From Spectribacter hydrogenoxidans (GTDB lineage Bacteria > Pseudomonadota > Gammaproteobacteria > Nevskiales > Salinisphaeraceae), in contig NZ_JAVRIB010000004.1 in NCBI RefSeq assembly GCF_031846275.1, forward strand, positions 178,947 to 242,946: a stretch of 64,000 nucleotides of DNA, in the 5' to 3' direction. Of the stretch, positions 33,751 to 42,449 are shown piece after piece. The position numbers and the translations under genes are program-made. How positions within the stretch are numbered: position 1 is the stretch's first letter; each line of letters opens with the position of its first letter. The notes under the pieces are model-generated. The model was not told the origin of the DNA, did no database searches, and was given only the letters and a program-made list of their open reading frames with translations.

Positions 33751-33819
33751 TGGTGTTCGACGGGTTTGCGGTAGTCTCAGGCCCTTTCTGCTTTGGCAAG
33801 TTTTTGGGGAGAGAAGTTG

Positions 33820-34866
33820 ATGGCGGTAGATATCCGGAAACTGGGAATTCATCTGACCCTGGGGGTTGCCGCATTGGCGGCGGGATGCAGTGTTTTCCCG
33901 TTGCCGGATGTGGGCGGTTCGACGCCCGGAAAGTTGCCGCCAGATTACGTCAACATCGAGCGGACCGACAATATCCTTCTCCAGTTGATTCCGACCGGTT
34001 TGGGTGCCCAGCCGGTCAATGATCACCCGGCAGCTTTCGATCCTGAACAGCTGCAGGCACTGCTGCTGTCCATGCGTATTCATTCGGCGGATGAAGGGGT
34101 GGTGACGCTTGCCTCGCCGGCGCGCCTTGGTGCGGTTGCCGAGGGGCTTGCGGAGGCGCTGGCGCGAGCCCAGCCGAATCAGGATGTGTTCCTCATGTTC
34201 TTTCGGAGCAAGGACGGACGATTCGGATTCTCGGGCGAACGTCTGGCGACGACAGCTCGGGTCTTCTTCAAGGAGGACCAGCTCAATCTGGTTTTCGATG
34301 AACTTGATAATGTCTACAGTTCCTTCCGGGATCCGCAGACCAACCCTCTCAAGCCGGGGTCGCGAATCGAGGGCGGCGACGTCGACGGGACACGACTGGT
34401 CGAGCGGGACACCTGGCAGTGGCGCGGGGATCGGCGTGACTGGGTGCAGCTGGATGCCACGGCACAGGCAATCGAGTCCGCGCGCGCGAGCATGCCGGCG
34501 ACCACCTCGCTTGGCGCCGACCGCAGTGCGCAGTCCCTGAAGTACGGGCCGGCAGCGGCAGAAGGCTCGCCGTCCGGCGAGGCTGCTGACGAGCTGACCT
34601 CACCGTCATCGACAGCAGAGATCGGGACGATGCCGGCTGCGCCGGCCGCGAGCCCGACGGGCGAGGCCGACGATGCGCCGAAAACCTCGCCGTCACCCGC
34701 AGCCGGGAGTGATGACAGGCCAGCTGAATCGACAAAAGCCGGCGACGACGCGTGGCAGCGCATCGAAACCCGGCTCCAGTCGCTGAAGCGGCTGCGCGAT
34801 CAGGGCCTGATCAGCGAGGAGGACTACGAAGAGAAGAAGGATGAGCTGCTGGAAGATCTGCCCTGA
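33820..34866 (+). CDS. SHOCT-domain lipoprotein
   Basis: 348 residues from the ATG at 33820, chosen for the GGGGAGAG site before it and for the lipobox LAALAAGCS. The mature part has an uncharacterised domain (VNIERTDNILLQLIPTGLG, VFLMFFRSKDGRFGFSG), a low-complexity Ala/Ser/Pro/Asp linker (about 230-310), and a C-terminal SHOCT motif IETRLQSLKRLRDQGLISEEDYEEKKDELL. SHOCT domains often mediate oligomerisation. The function is unknown. Confidence 0.75.
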   Translation: MAVDIRKLGIHLTLGVAALAAGCSVFPLPDVGGSTPGKLPPDYVNIERTDNILLQLIPTGLGAQPVNDHPAAFDPEQLQALLLSMRIHSADEGVVTLASPARLGAVAEGLAEALARAQPNQDVFLMFFRSKDGRFGFSGERLATTARVFFKEDQLNLVFDELDNVYSSFRDPQTNPLKPGSRIEGGDVDGTRLVERDTWQWRGDRRDWVQLDATAQAIESARASMPATTSLGADRSAQSLKYGPAAAEGSPSGEAADELTSPSSTAEIGTMPAAPAASPTGEADDAPKTSPSPAAGSDDRPAESTKAGDDAWQRIETRLQSLKRLRDQGLISEEDYEEKKDELLEDLP

Positions 34867-34873
34867 GCAGCGT

Positions 34874-35545
34874 TCATTCCTGCACCGTGAAGTAGTAGCG
34901 GACCCCGAGCCGGAATTCCTTCTCGAAATCCAGATCGGTTTCGCGGGCGGCCAGATCGAGGTCGAGCGCCGTGACCTGATAGGCCGCGCTCAGGGCAATG
35001 TGCGGCGACACCTGGAACAGGCCGCGCAGGGCATAGCGAAAGCCGGACAGCGTGGCGGTCGAGTCGTCGAGTTCGTCGTAGTCCACGTAGCCGACTGACG
35101 GGTTGATCTCGAGGGCCGGGACGGGGTGCCAGCGTAGCCCACCGGATACACCCAGACCGTCGCCGCTGGCGCCATCGGCATCGATATCCTCGTAACTGGC
35201 CAGGGCATAGATATCCAGCGCCAGGTCGTAGTCAACGACCAGCGATGCGTATTGCCCGAGATCGTGGTTCAGGCCGGCGCCGAGCTGCAGGAACCGCGCA
35301 TCGCCGCCGCGCTCCCCCTCAAGATCGTCGTAACGTGCCTGGACGAAAACTGCAGGTAGCAGGCTGATGGCGCCCTCGGCCGCGAAACCATCGTACTCCT
35401 CGGTGAAGCCGCTATTGAGGCCGCTGCGGTCGATGTCGCCGGCGGCGATCCAGTCGGCCTGCACGTACGTGTAGTCAGCGGCCACGGCCGTGGTGCCCAC
35501 GCCGGCCAGCAGCAACAGCGCTGCGCTTCGGATGCCATTCATCAT
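34874..35545 (-). CDS. outer-membrane beta-barrel protein, paralogue 1
   Basis: 223 residues with a signal peptide (MNGIRSAALLLLAGVGTTAVA). The mature protein is a run of alternating-hydrophobicity strands: YTYVQADWIAAGDI, EYDGFAAEGAISLLPAVFVQARYDDL, LDIYALASYEDIDA, LGVSGGLRWHPVPALEINPSVGYVDYDELDD, ending LGVRYYF. The gene at 36216-36875 is clearly related (YTYVEGDF, EINPYASYLDYGEIDNS). The function is unknown. It is convergent with the lipoprotein gene. Confidence 0.7.
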   Translation of the reverse strand: MMNGIRSAALLLLAGVGTTAVAADYTYVQADWIAAGDIDRSGLNSGFTEEYDGFAAEGAISLLPAVFVQARYDDLEGERGGDARFLQLGAGLNHDLGQYASLVVDYDLALDIYALASYEDIDADGASGDGLGVSGGLRWHPVPALEINPSVGYVDYDELDDSTATLSGFRYALRGLFQVSPHIALSAAYQVTALDLDLAARETDLDFEKEFRLGVRYYFTVQE

Positions 35546-35699
35546 GTGTGTCCGCCTGAGGGTGTCTGATCAACTCGTCAGGCTAGGCGGGGAATGTTGC
35601 GGGACCTTGACAGGCGGAAGTGGCGGGCCGAAGGCCGCCAACAAAAACGCCGGTGTGTGGCACCGGCGTTCGGGTATTCCAGTCTGGGAGAGGCGAGAC

Positions 35700-35855
35700 C
35701 TACTTGATCTTGCCTTCCTTGAAAATCACGTGCTTGCGCACCACCGGATCGTACTTCTTCATCTCGATCTTGTCGGGCGTATTCCGCTTGTTCTTGTACG
35801 TGGTGTAGAAGAACCCGGTGTCGGCGGTGGAAACCAGTTTCACTTTTTCGCGCAT
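35700..35855 (-). CDS. rpmG: 50S ribosomal protein bL33
   Basis: 51 residues, reading MREKVKLVSTADTGFFYTTY then KNKRNTPDKIEMKKYDPVVR and ending KEGKIK, the standard L33 sequence without the zinc cysteines. The start overlaps the rpmB stop as TGATG. Confidence 0.97.
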   Translation of the reverse strand: MREKVKLVSTADTGFFYTTYKNKRNTPDKIEMKKYDPVVRKHVIFKEGKIK

Positions 35856-36091
35856 CAGACTCTCTCCCCACGCTTGCGGACGTCGGCCAGGATGGTGTCG
35901 ATGCCCTGCCGGTCGATGATGCGCATGCCCTTGGCGGACACGCGCAGCCGCACGTAGCGCTTTTCGGATTCCACCCAGAAACGGTGCCAGTGCAGATTCG
36001 GTTCGAATCGGCGCCGGGTCTTGTTATTGGCGTGGGAAACGTTGTTACCGGTGACCGGGCGTTTGCCGGTGACCTGACAGACTCGCGACAT
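35855..36091 (-). CDS. rpmB: 50S ribosomal protein bL28
   Basis: 78 residues from the ATG at 36091: MSRVCQVTGKRPVTGNNVSH, NNKTRRRFEPNLHWHRFW, LRVSAKGMRIIDRQGIDTIL. This is the usual length and the usual rpmB-rpmG order. It is the cysteine-poor form (no CxxC). Confidence 0.97.
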   Translation of the reverse strand: MSRVCQVTGKRPVTGNNVSHANNKTRRRFEPNLHWHRFWVESEKRYVRLRVSAKGMRIIDRQGIDTILADVRKRGERV

Positions 36092-36215
36092 GGAAAGCCT
36101 CGACGACGCTGTTTGAACGGGTAATGCGAAGCCGCGCTTTATACCAGCTACCGGCGGCGTTGGCAACGGCGGATGCCTGCCCGGCCGTACGGCCGGGCAG
36201 GATTGATCGCGCTAC

Positions 36216-36875
36216 TTACTTCGTAAGATAGATGCGGCCCCCGAGGCGGATCTCGTTTTCCAGGTCAAGGCTGGCATCGCCGCCCGGACCTTCGATATCC
36301 AGCTTGGTGGTGCGATAGCCGGCGGTGAGCGCGAAGGTTTCATTGACGTTTAGCACGCCGTCCACGCCGAAGCGCATACCATCCAGGTCGGCGTTGGAGT
36401 TGTCGATCTCGCCGTAGTCCAAGTAGCTGGCATACGGATTGATTTCCAGCGTCGGGGTCGCCTGCCAGCGCAGACCACCGGTCACGCCAAAGCCGTCGGC
36501 CTCGATGCCGGAACCATCGTTTTCCTCAAGACTCTCGTAGGTGGCCACACCGTAGATGTCCAGCGGATTGGCGTTGTCGCCGATGGGCGCACGTAGGCCC
36601 AGGCCGCCGGAGAAAAGCTCCAGCTCGCCGCCGTTGTTGTCGGCATCGAGCTCGTCGTACGAGCTTTCGATAAACAGGTTGGGCGTGATGTCGATCGAGC
36701 CCTTGAAGCCGTAGCCGTCATAATCCTCTTCGCTACGGAAGCCGCCGAAGCGCGTTTCGGCCTCGCCGTGTGCGACGAAATCACCCTCGACATAGGTGTA
36801 ATTCGATTGCACGGCTAGCGCCGTCAGCGGACTCGCCAACAAGGCGGTGGTGAGAAGCGTTGCAGATGTTTTCAT
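36216..36875 (-). CDS. outer-membrane beta-barrel protein, paralogue 2
   Basis: 219 residues from the ATG at 36875, which gives a signal peptide (MKTSATLLTTALLASPLTALA). The mature part has the same strand pattern as the gene at 34874-35545: SNYTYVEGDFVAHGEAETRF, YDGYGFKGSIDITPNLFIESSYDELDADN, LEINPYASYLDYGEIDNS, ending RLGGRIYLTK. It is acidic, as is common in marine outer-membrane proteins. The function is unknown. Confidence 0.7.
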   Translation of the reverse strand: MKTSATLLTTALLASPLTALAVQSNYTYVEGDFVAHGEAETRFGGFRSEEDYDGYGFKGSIDITPNLFIESSYDELDADNNGGELELFSGGLGLRAPIGDNANPLDIYGVATYESLEENDGSGIEADGFGVTGGLRWQATPTLEINPYASYLDYGEIDNSNADLDGMRFGVDGVLNVNETFALTAGYRTTKLDIEGPGGDASLDLENEIRLGGRIYLTK

Positions 36876-36990
36876 GCCAACTCCAGTTAGTAGTAGCAGT
36901 CCCTCGCACCACAGCGGAGCGTGCACCAGTTTGTAGCACGCGAAGTGATGCAATGCAACAAATGCTTGTGAGTTAGGTGGTTGCCTCAGA

Positions 36991-37665
36991 TCAGAGCCAG
37001 CCGCGTTCCGCGAACGACACGGTCTCCCCGGCGCCGATCACGAAATGATCCAGCGTGCGGATGTCCACCAGAGCCAAGGCGTCACTGAGCCGGCGGGTCA
37101 GACTGTGGTCGGCCTCGGATGGCTCGGCAATGCCGGACGGGTGGTTGTGGGCGAAGATAGCCGCTGCGGCGTTGTGGCGCAGGGCGGCCTTGACCACTTC
37201 CCGGGGATACACGGCGGCGCCGTCGATGGTGCCCCGGAACAGCTCCTCATACGCCAGGACGCGATGGCGCGTGTCCAGAAACAGCGCCGCGAAGACCTCG
37301 TGCGGCTGGCGCGCCAGCCGGGCGATCAGGTAGTCGCGGGTGGCAGCGGGGTCGGTCAGGGGTTCCGACCGGTCCAGACGCTCGGCCAGGTACCGCCGCG
37401 CCATTTCCACCACCGCCTGCAGTTGCACGAACTTGGCGGTTCCCAGACCGTGACCCTGGCAGAACTCGTCTCGGTCTGCGGCCAGCAGCGGGGTCAGGCC
37501 GCCGTAATCATCGAGCAGCTGACGGGCGAGCGACACCGCGCTCATGCCGCTCACACCCGTACGCAGGAAGATCGCCAGCAGTTCGGCATCGGTCAGGGCG
37601 CCGGCGCCCCGGTCGAGCAGTTTTTCACGGGGCCGTTCGTCGACGGGCCAGTCGGTGATGGGCAT
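36991..37665 (-). CDS. radC: RadC family JAB/JAMM-domain protein
   Basis: 224 residues from the ATG at 37665 (MPITDWPVDERPREKLLDRG). An N-terminal helix-hairpin-helix region (ALTDAELLAIFLRTGVSGMS) is followed by an MPN domain with the metal motif HNHPSG and the downstream ...PSEADHSLTRRL. It is named DNA repair protein RadC, but the repair role is disputed. It is divergent from coaBC, the usual gammaproteobacterial arrangement. Confidence 0.93.
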   Translation of the reverse strand: MPITDWPVDERPREKLLDRGAGALTDAELLAIFLRTGVSGMSAVSLARQLLDDYGGLTPLLAADRDEFCQGHGLGTAKFVQLQAVVEMARRYLAERLDRSEPLTDPAATRDYLIARLARQPHEVFAALFLDTRHRVLAYEELFRGTIDGAAVYPREVVKAALRHNAAAAIFAHNHPSGIAEPSEADHSLTRRLSDALALVDIRTLDHFVIGAGETVSFAERGWL

Positions 37666-37772
37666 GGCGCGGCTCCGAAAATCCCGGTTACGGTGCCAAT
37701 CCCGGCCGGGCTGCGCAATCACCGTGGGCCGGCAAAGCCGGTAGACTATGAAGGCTCTGGCAAAGGGTTCTT

Positions 37773-38996
37773 ATGAAAGCGCTTTCCCAACGTCGCATTC
37801 TGCTGGGCGTAACCGGTGGCATTGCCGCATACAAGGCCGCGCTGCTTACTCGCCGGCTGGTGGAAGCCCGTGCCGAGGTGCAGGTGGTCATGACCGAGGG
37901 CGCCTGCCGTTTCATCACGCCGCTGACGTTGCAGGCGTTGTCCGGCCGGGCCGTGCGTCGCAGTCTCTGGGACGAGTCCGCCGAACTGGGCATGGGCCAT
38001 ATCGAGTTGGCGCGCTGGGCCGAGCGGGTGCTGATCGCGCCGGCCACCGCCGATTGCCTGGCCCGGCTGGTCCAGGGGCGGGCAGACGACCTGCTCAGCA
38101 CCCTGTGCCTGGCCACCACTGCTCCTGTTCTTGTGGCGCCGGCGATGAACCATGTGATGTGGGCCCATCCGGCCACGCGGGCGAACTGCGAGACGCTGGC
38201 GGCACGCGGCGTGACCATTCTGGGCCCGGATGATGGCGAACTGGCGGAGCGGGAAAGCGGCGCCGGCCGCATGCTGGAGCCAGAAGCCATCCGTGATGCG
38301 CTGGCCGCGCATCTGGCGCCGCAGGCTGGCGAGCTGGCTGGCCGGCATGTAGTGATTACCGCCGGCCCCACCCGGGAGCCGCTGGACCCGGTGCGCTATC
38401 TGACCAATCGATCGTCCGGACGCATGGGATATGCCCTGGCGGCGGCCTGTGTGGCAGCCGGCGCCCGCGTGACACTGGTGACCGGGCCTACCGATCTGCC
38501 GGTGCCGGACCGGGTTGAGGCGGTGCCGGTGGAGACGGCCGATGACATGCATGCAGCGGTGTTCGCCCGAGTCGAGCAGGCCGATGTGTTCATCGCCGCG
38601 GCGGCCGTGGCCGACTATCGCCCGGCCCGCCGGGAGACCCACAAGATCAAGAAGGACGAGGCCGGCTCGAACGTCGAACTGGTACGCAACCGCGACATTC
38701 TGGCCGAGGTGGCGGCCGCCCGGCCACGGCCGTTCGTGGTGGGATTCGCCGCCGAAACCCGCGACCTCGAAACCCAGGCCCGGGCCAAGCGTATTGCCAA
38801 GGGCGCGGACATGCTGGCCGGAAACCTGGTCGGGGTGGATCGTGGCTTCGATCAACCCGACAACGCGCTTTATGTCTGCTGGGAAGGCGGCGATTGCCAC
38901 CTGCCGCAGGCCCCCAAGACACGGCTGGCCGAGCAGCTGGCCCAACTCATTTCCCAACGATTGTCCGATGCACAAACTCCAGATTCGACTGCTTGA
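37773..38996 (+). CDS. coaBC: phosphopantothenoylcysteine decarboxylase / phosphopantothenate-cysteine ligase
   Basis: 407 residues, bifunctional. The N-terminal flavoprotein CoaC half has GVTGGIAAYKAA, the active His in GHIELARWAERV and PAMNHVMW. The C-terminal CoaB half has ITAGPTREPLDPVRYLTNRSSGRMG and the KIKK segment. It makes 4'-phosphopantetheine for coenzyme A from phosphopantothenate, cysteine and CTP. The last 29 bases overlap dut. Confidence 0.96.
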   Translation: MKALSQRRILLGVTGGIAAYKAALLTRRLVEARAEVQVVMTEGACRFITPLTLQALSGRAVRRSLWDESAELGMGHIELARWAERVLIAPATADCLARLVQGRADDLLSTLCLATTAPVLVAPAMNHVMWAHPATRANCETLAARGVTILGPDDGELAERESGAGRMLEPEAIRDALAAHLAPQAGELAGRHVVITAGPTREPLDPVRYLTNRSSGRMGYALAAACVAAGARVTLVTGPTDLPVPDRVEAVPVETADDMHAAVFARVEQADVFIAAAAVADYRPARRETHKIKKDEAGSNVELVRNRDILAEVAAARPRPFVVGFAAETRDLETQARAKRIAKGADMLAGNLVGVDRGFDQPDNALYVCWEGGDCHLPQAPKTRLAEQLAQLISQRLSDAQTPDSTA

Positions 38997-39423
38997 CCCG
39001 CGCCTCGGGCGCGATTTTCCGATGCCGGATTACGCCACGCCGGGGTCGGCGGGGGTGGACCTGCGGGCCTGCCTGGACGCGCCCCTGACGCTGGCACCAG
39101 GGGATACCGAGCTGTTGCCCAGCGGCATGGCCATTCATATCGCCGACCCCGACCTGGCGGGCGTCGTGTTGCCCCGATCGGGTCTGGGCCACAAACACGG
39201 CATCGTGCTGGGCAATCTGGTGGGGCTGATCGACTCCGATTACCAGGGTGAGTTAATGGTGTCCTGCTGGAATCGCGGACAGACCACCTTCACCATTGAG
39301 CCCGGCGAGCGGGTGGCGCAACTGGTGCTGGTGCCGGTGGTGCAGGCCGCGTTCGAGATCGTCGATGAATTCGAAACCAGCCAGCGGGGCGCCGGCGGCT
39401 TCGGCTCATCGGGACGTAAGTAG
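38968..39423 (+). CDS. dut: deoxyuridine 5'-triphosphate nucleotidohydrolase
   Basis: 151 residues from the ATG at 38968. All five dUTPase motifs are present: GSAGVDLRA, PRSGLG, GNLVGLIDSDYQGEL, RVAQLVLVP and RGAGGFGSSG. It hydrolyses dUTP to dUMP. It overlaps coaBC by 29 bases, so translation is probably coupled. Confidence 0.97.
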   Translation: MHKLQIRLLDPRLGRDFPMPDYATPGSAGVDLRACLDAPLTLAPGDTELLPSGMAIHIADPDLAGVVLPRSGLGHKHGIVLGNLVGLIDSDYQGELMVSCWNRGQTTFTIEPGERVAQLVLVPVVQAAFEIVDEFETSQRGAGGFGSSGRK

Positions 39424-39456
39424 TCGCTAACTAGTTGCGCAACGGACACAGCAATC

Positions 39457-40347
39457 ATGTCGCTAACCTCTGAACAGGCCATGCAGGTCGCCCGGGTGCT
39501 GGGCGAGGCGCTGCCCTACATCCGCCGCTTCGCGGGCAAGACGGTGGTGATCAAGTACGGCGGCAACGCCATGACCGAGCCGGAGCTCAAGCGCGGCTTC
39601 GCCCGTGATATCGCCCTGATGAAGCTGGTGGGTATCAACCCGGTGGTGGTGCATGGCGGGGGGCCGCAGATCGGCGAACTGCTGGCGCGCCTGGGTAAGG
39701 AAACCCGGTTCGTCGGCGGTATGCGGGTGACCGACGCCGAAACCATGGACGTGGTGGAAATGGTGCTCGGCGGACTGGTGAACAAGGAGATCGTCAATCT
39801 GATCAATCAGCACGGCGGCCGGGCGGTGGGACTGACCGGCAAGGACGGCGGGCTGATTCGCGCCCGCAAGCTGACCATGCAGGAAGGCGGGGCGGATGAA
39901 CTGGTGGACCTGGGTTATGCCGGCGAGGTCTCGGCCATCGATCCGGCCATCGTCCGGCGGCTGGACGAGGACGACTTCATCCCGGTGATCGCGCCCATCG
40001 GTGTGGGCGATGACGGCCGGTCCTACAACATCAACGCCGATCTGGTGGCGGGCAAGATGGCCTCGGTGCTGGGGGCGGAGAAACTCATGCTGCTGACCAA
40101 CACCGCCGGCGTGCTCGACGCCGACGGTACGGTTCTTACCGGACTGTCGCCGGCGCGGGTGGAGACGTTGATCCAGTCGGGCGTGATCCATGGCGGCATG
40201 CTGCCCAAGATTCGCTGCGCGCTGGATGCAGTGGCCTCGGGGGTGAATGCCGCGCACATCGTCGATGGGCGCGTCGAGCACGCCATCATGCTGGAGTTGT
40301 TCACCGATGCCGGGGTGGGGACACTGATTCGGCCGGGATCGGGCTGA
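39457..40347 (+). CDS. argB: acetylglutamate kinase
   Basis: 296 residues. Landmarks are TVVIKYGGNAM, PVVVHGGGPQIG, GLTGKDGGLIRARK, NINADLVAGKMA, LMLLTNTAGVLD and GGMLPKIRCALDAV. It phosphorylates N-acetylglutamate, the second step of arginine synthesis. The N-terminal helix (LTSEQAMQVARVLGEALPYI) is of the type found in arginine-inhibited hexameric enzymes. It follows dut, as in other gammaproteobacteria, but without algC between them. Confidence 0.96.
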   Translation: MSLTSEQAMQVARVLGEALPYIRRFAGKTVVIKYGGNAMTEPELKRGFARDIALMKLVGINPVVVHGGGPQIGELLARLGKETRFVGGMRVTDAETMDVVEMVLGGLVNKEIVNLINQHGGRAVGLTGKDGGLIRARKLTMQEGGADELVDLGYAGEVSAIDPAIVRRLDEDDFIPVIAPIGVGDDGRSYNINADLVAGKMASVLGAEKLMLLTNTAGVLDADGTVLTGLSPARVETLIQSGVIHGGMLPKIRCALDAVASGVNAAHIVDGRVEHAIMLELFTDAGVGTLIRPGSG

Positions 40348-40354
40348 GCGGCGC

Positions 40355-40933
40355 TCAGCGCGCCTCTGTCAGCGTGCGATAACGCTGCCGGTCGGTCTGG
40401 TGGCGCGCCGCCAGGTCGTCCCTTCGTTGTGCCAGGCGGTCCACGACTTCGGCCTGCTGCGCCCGGGATGCCTCCAGTACCTCGATATCGCCTTCGCCCG
40501 CCTCGCCCTGACGGGTGCGCGCCAGCTGCACATCGGCTTTGTTCAGTGCCTGGCGGGCCAGTGAAAGCCGGGCGTCCAGCAGATCGAGACGATCCCGGTA
40601 GGCCGCGTCGAGTTGCTCGAGGGTGGTGTAGGTCGCCGTCAGCGAGCGGTCATGGGCGGCCCGCCGCGCCCGTTCGATTTCGTCACGCCGGGCCTGGTCG
40701 CGTTCCGCCTGCAGAGTTGCCAGTTGGGCGGGGGAGGGTTCGGCCGGCCGGCGATCCACCACGTCGCCGTTGGGGTTGAGCACCGCGCGCTCGCCGCGGG
40801 CGTATTCCGGGGGAATGCGATCGCCGTAATGCGTCTTGCCGGCTTCGTCTGTCCAGCGATAAAGCTGGCTGGCGGCCGTGAACGGAAGGCACAGTACCAG
40901 CAGGGCGAGCGGGCAGGTGAGGTAGTGATTCAT
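40355..40933 (-). CDS. DUF4124 domain exported protein
   Basis: 192 residues with a signal peptide (MNHYLTCPLALLVLCLPFTAAS). The N-terminal LYRWTDEAGKTHYGDRIPPEYA is the DUF4124 motif; the rest is a long charged coiled coil (about 75-190, rich in Arg, Gln, Glu, Ala). The function is unknown. It is convergent with argB (stops seven bases apart) and 31 bases from pyrE. Confidence 0.82.
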   Translation of the reverse strand: MNHYLTCPLALLVLCLPFTAASQLYRWTDEAGKTHYGDRIPPEYARGERAVLNPNGDVVDRRPAEPSPAQLATLQAERDQARRDEIERARRAAHDRSLTATYTTLEQLDAAYRDRLDLLDARLSLARQALNKADVQLARTRQGEAGEGDIEVLEASRAQQAEVVDRLAQRRDDLAARHQTDRQRYRTLTEAR

Positions 40934-40964
40934 CGCCCGGTTAACGGCATGTGCCGCGCGGGGT

Positions 40965-41609
40965 TTAGCCGAGGTCGCCGTAAGTCCGCCGATAGGCGCG
41001 GATCGCCTCGACTACGTTCTCCTGTCCCGGATGGCGGGTCAGATATGCCAGCAGGTCGTCGACCGTGCACACGGCTATCGGCTGGATGCCCGTGTCCTCG
41101 GCCAGTTCGCGCAGTGCCGAGCGGTTGCCGGTGCCGCGTTCCTGGCGATCCAGCGCCACCACCAGCGCGCAGGGTTGTGCTTGATTGGCCCGGATCAGCG
41201 CGATCGCCTCACGAACGGCGGTGCCGGCGGTGATCACGTCGTCCACGATGCCGATGCGGCCGGCGAGTTTCGCCCCCACCAGCTGACCACCCTCGCCGTG
41301 GTCCTTGGCTTCCTTGCGGTTGTAGGTGAACGGTAGGTCCACGTCGTGGCCGGCCAGGGCGCAGGCAGTGGCGGTGACCAGCGGGATGCCCTTGTAGGCG
41401 GGGCCGAACAGGCCGTCCAGTTCGATCCCGGCATCCAGGATCGCCCGCGCATAGCAGTCGGCCAGAGTGGCCATGGCGCTACCGCCGGCAATGGCGCCCA
41501 GGTTGAAGAAGTAGGGGCTGACGCGGCCGGATTTGAGGGTGAACTCGCCGAGCCTGAGCGCGCCGTGGTCGAACGCCAGGTCCAGAAAGCGGGTCTTGTG
41601 ATCCTGCAT
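40965..41609 (-). CDS. pyrE: orotate phosphoribosyltransferase
   Basis: 214 residues from the ATG at 41609 (MQDHKTRFLDLAFDHGALR). It contains FTLKSGRVSPYFFNLG, the LFGPAYKGIPLV loop, FTYNRKEAKDHGEGGQLVG catalytic loop and the PRPP motif GIVDDVITAGTAVREA. It converts orotate and PRPP to OMP. It is divergent from xthA with 60 bases between. Confidence 0.96.
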   Translation of the reverse strand: MQDHKTRFLDLAFDHGALRLGEFTLKSGRVSPYFFNLGAIAGGSAMATLADCYARAILDAGIELDGLFGPAYKGIPLVTATACALAGHDVDLPFTYNRKEAKDHGEGGQLVGAKLAGRIGIVDDVITAGTAVREAIALIRANQAQPCALVVALDRQERGTGNRSALRELAEDTGIQPIAVCTVDDLLAYLTRHPGQENVVEAIRAYRRTYGDLG

Positions 41610-41669
41610 GGGAACGGAGTGTCGAATGCTTTCGGTATGATAGCCGCGCCCGCACCGACCTTCATCCCG

Positions 41670-42449
41670 ATGCGCATCATCTCGTTCAACGCCAACGGCA
41701 TTCGCGCTGCGGCCCGCAAGGGGTTCTTCGACTGGCTGGCTGGCCAGGACGCCGACGTGGTGGCGATTCAGGAACTCAAGGCCCAGGAGCATCAGCTGGC
41801 GCCTGACCCCGTGTTCTGGCCCGAGGGTTATCACTGCGCCTACCACGAGGCCACGGCGCGCAAGGGTTATTCGGGCGTGGCCCTGTATGCCCGACGCGAG
41901 CCCGACGAGGTGATCCGCGGCATGGGTGAGCCGGAGTTCGACGGCGAGGGCCGCTATATCGAGGCCCGTTTCGGGGATCTCGCCGTGGCCAGCCTTTACG
42001 CCCCGTCCGGATCGTCGGGGGATCATCGCCAGGCGTCCAAGGAACGCTGGCTGGAATACTTTCCGGGATTCCTGCAGCGCCGGCGCGATGCCAACGGCGA
42101 ATTGATTGTCTGCGGCGACTGGAATATCGCCCATACCGAAAAGGACATCAGGAACTGGAAGTCCAACCAGAAGAACTCGGGGTTTCTGCCGCACGAACGG
42201 GCCTGGCTGGACCGGCTGTTTGGCGAGCAGGGGTTTGTCGACGGGTTTCGCGTGGTGGATGACCGGCCCGACCGCTACACCTGGTGGTCGAATCGGGGTC
42301 AGGCCTGGGCCAAGAACGTGGGCTGGCGGATCGACTATCAGGTGATCACGCCCGGGCTGGTCGAGCGGGTGAAAGGCGCCGATATCTTCCAGGCCGAGCG
42401 GCTGTCCGACCACGCACCCCTGATCATGGATTATGACTGGCCCTTCTGA
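41670..42449 (+). CDS. xthA: exodeoxyribonuclease III (AP endonuclease family)
   Basis: 259 residues from the ATG at 41670. Motifs are ISFNANGIRAAARKGF, VAIQELKAQ (catalytic Glu), GYSGVALYAR, SLYAPSGSSG, VCGDWNIAHTEKDIRNWKSN and LSDHAPLIMDYDW (catalytic Asp-His). It repairs abasic sites by 5' incision. It overlaps ampG by 17 bases. Confidence 0.93.
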   Translation: MRIISFNANGIRAAARKGFFDWLAGQDADVVAIQELKAQEHQLAPDPVFWPEGYHCAYHEATARKGYSGVALYARREPDEVIRGMGEPEFDGEGRYIEARFGDLAVASLYAPSGSSGDHRQASKERWLEYFPGFLQRRRDANGELIVCGDWNIAHTEKDIRNWKSNQKNSGFLPHERAWLDRLFGEQGFVDGFRVVDDRPDRYTWWSNRGQAWAKNVGWRIDYQVITPGLVERVKGADIFQAERLSDHAPLIMDYDWPF

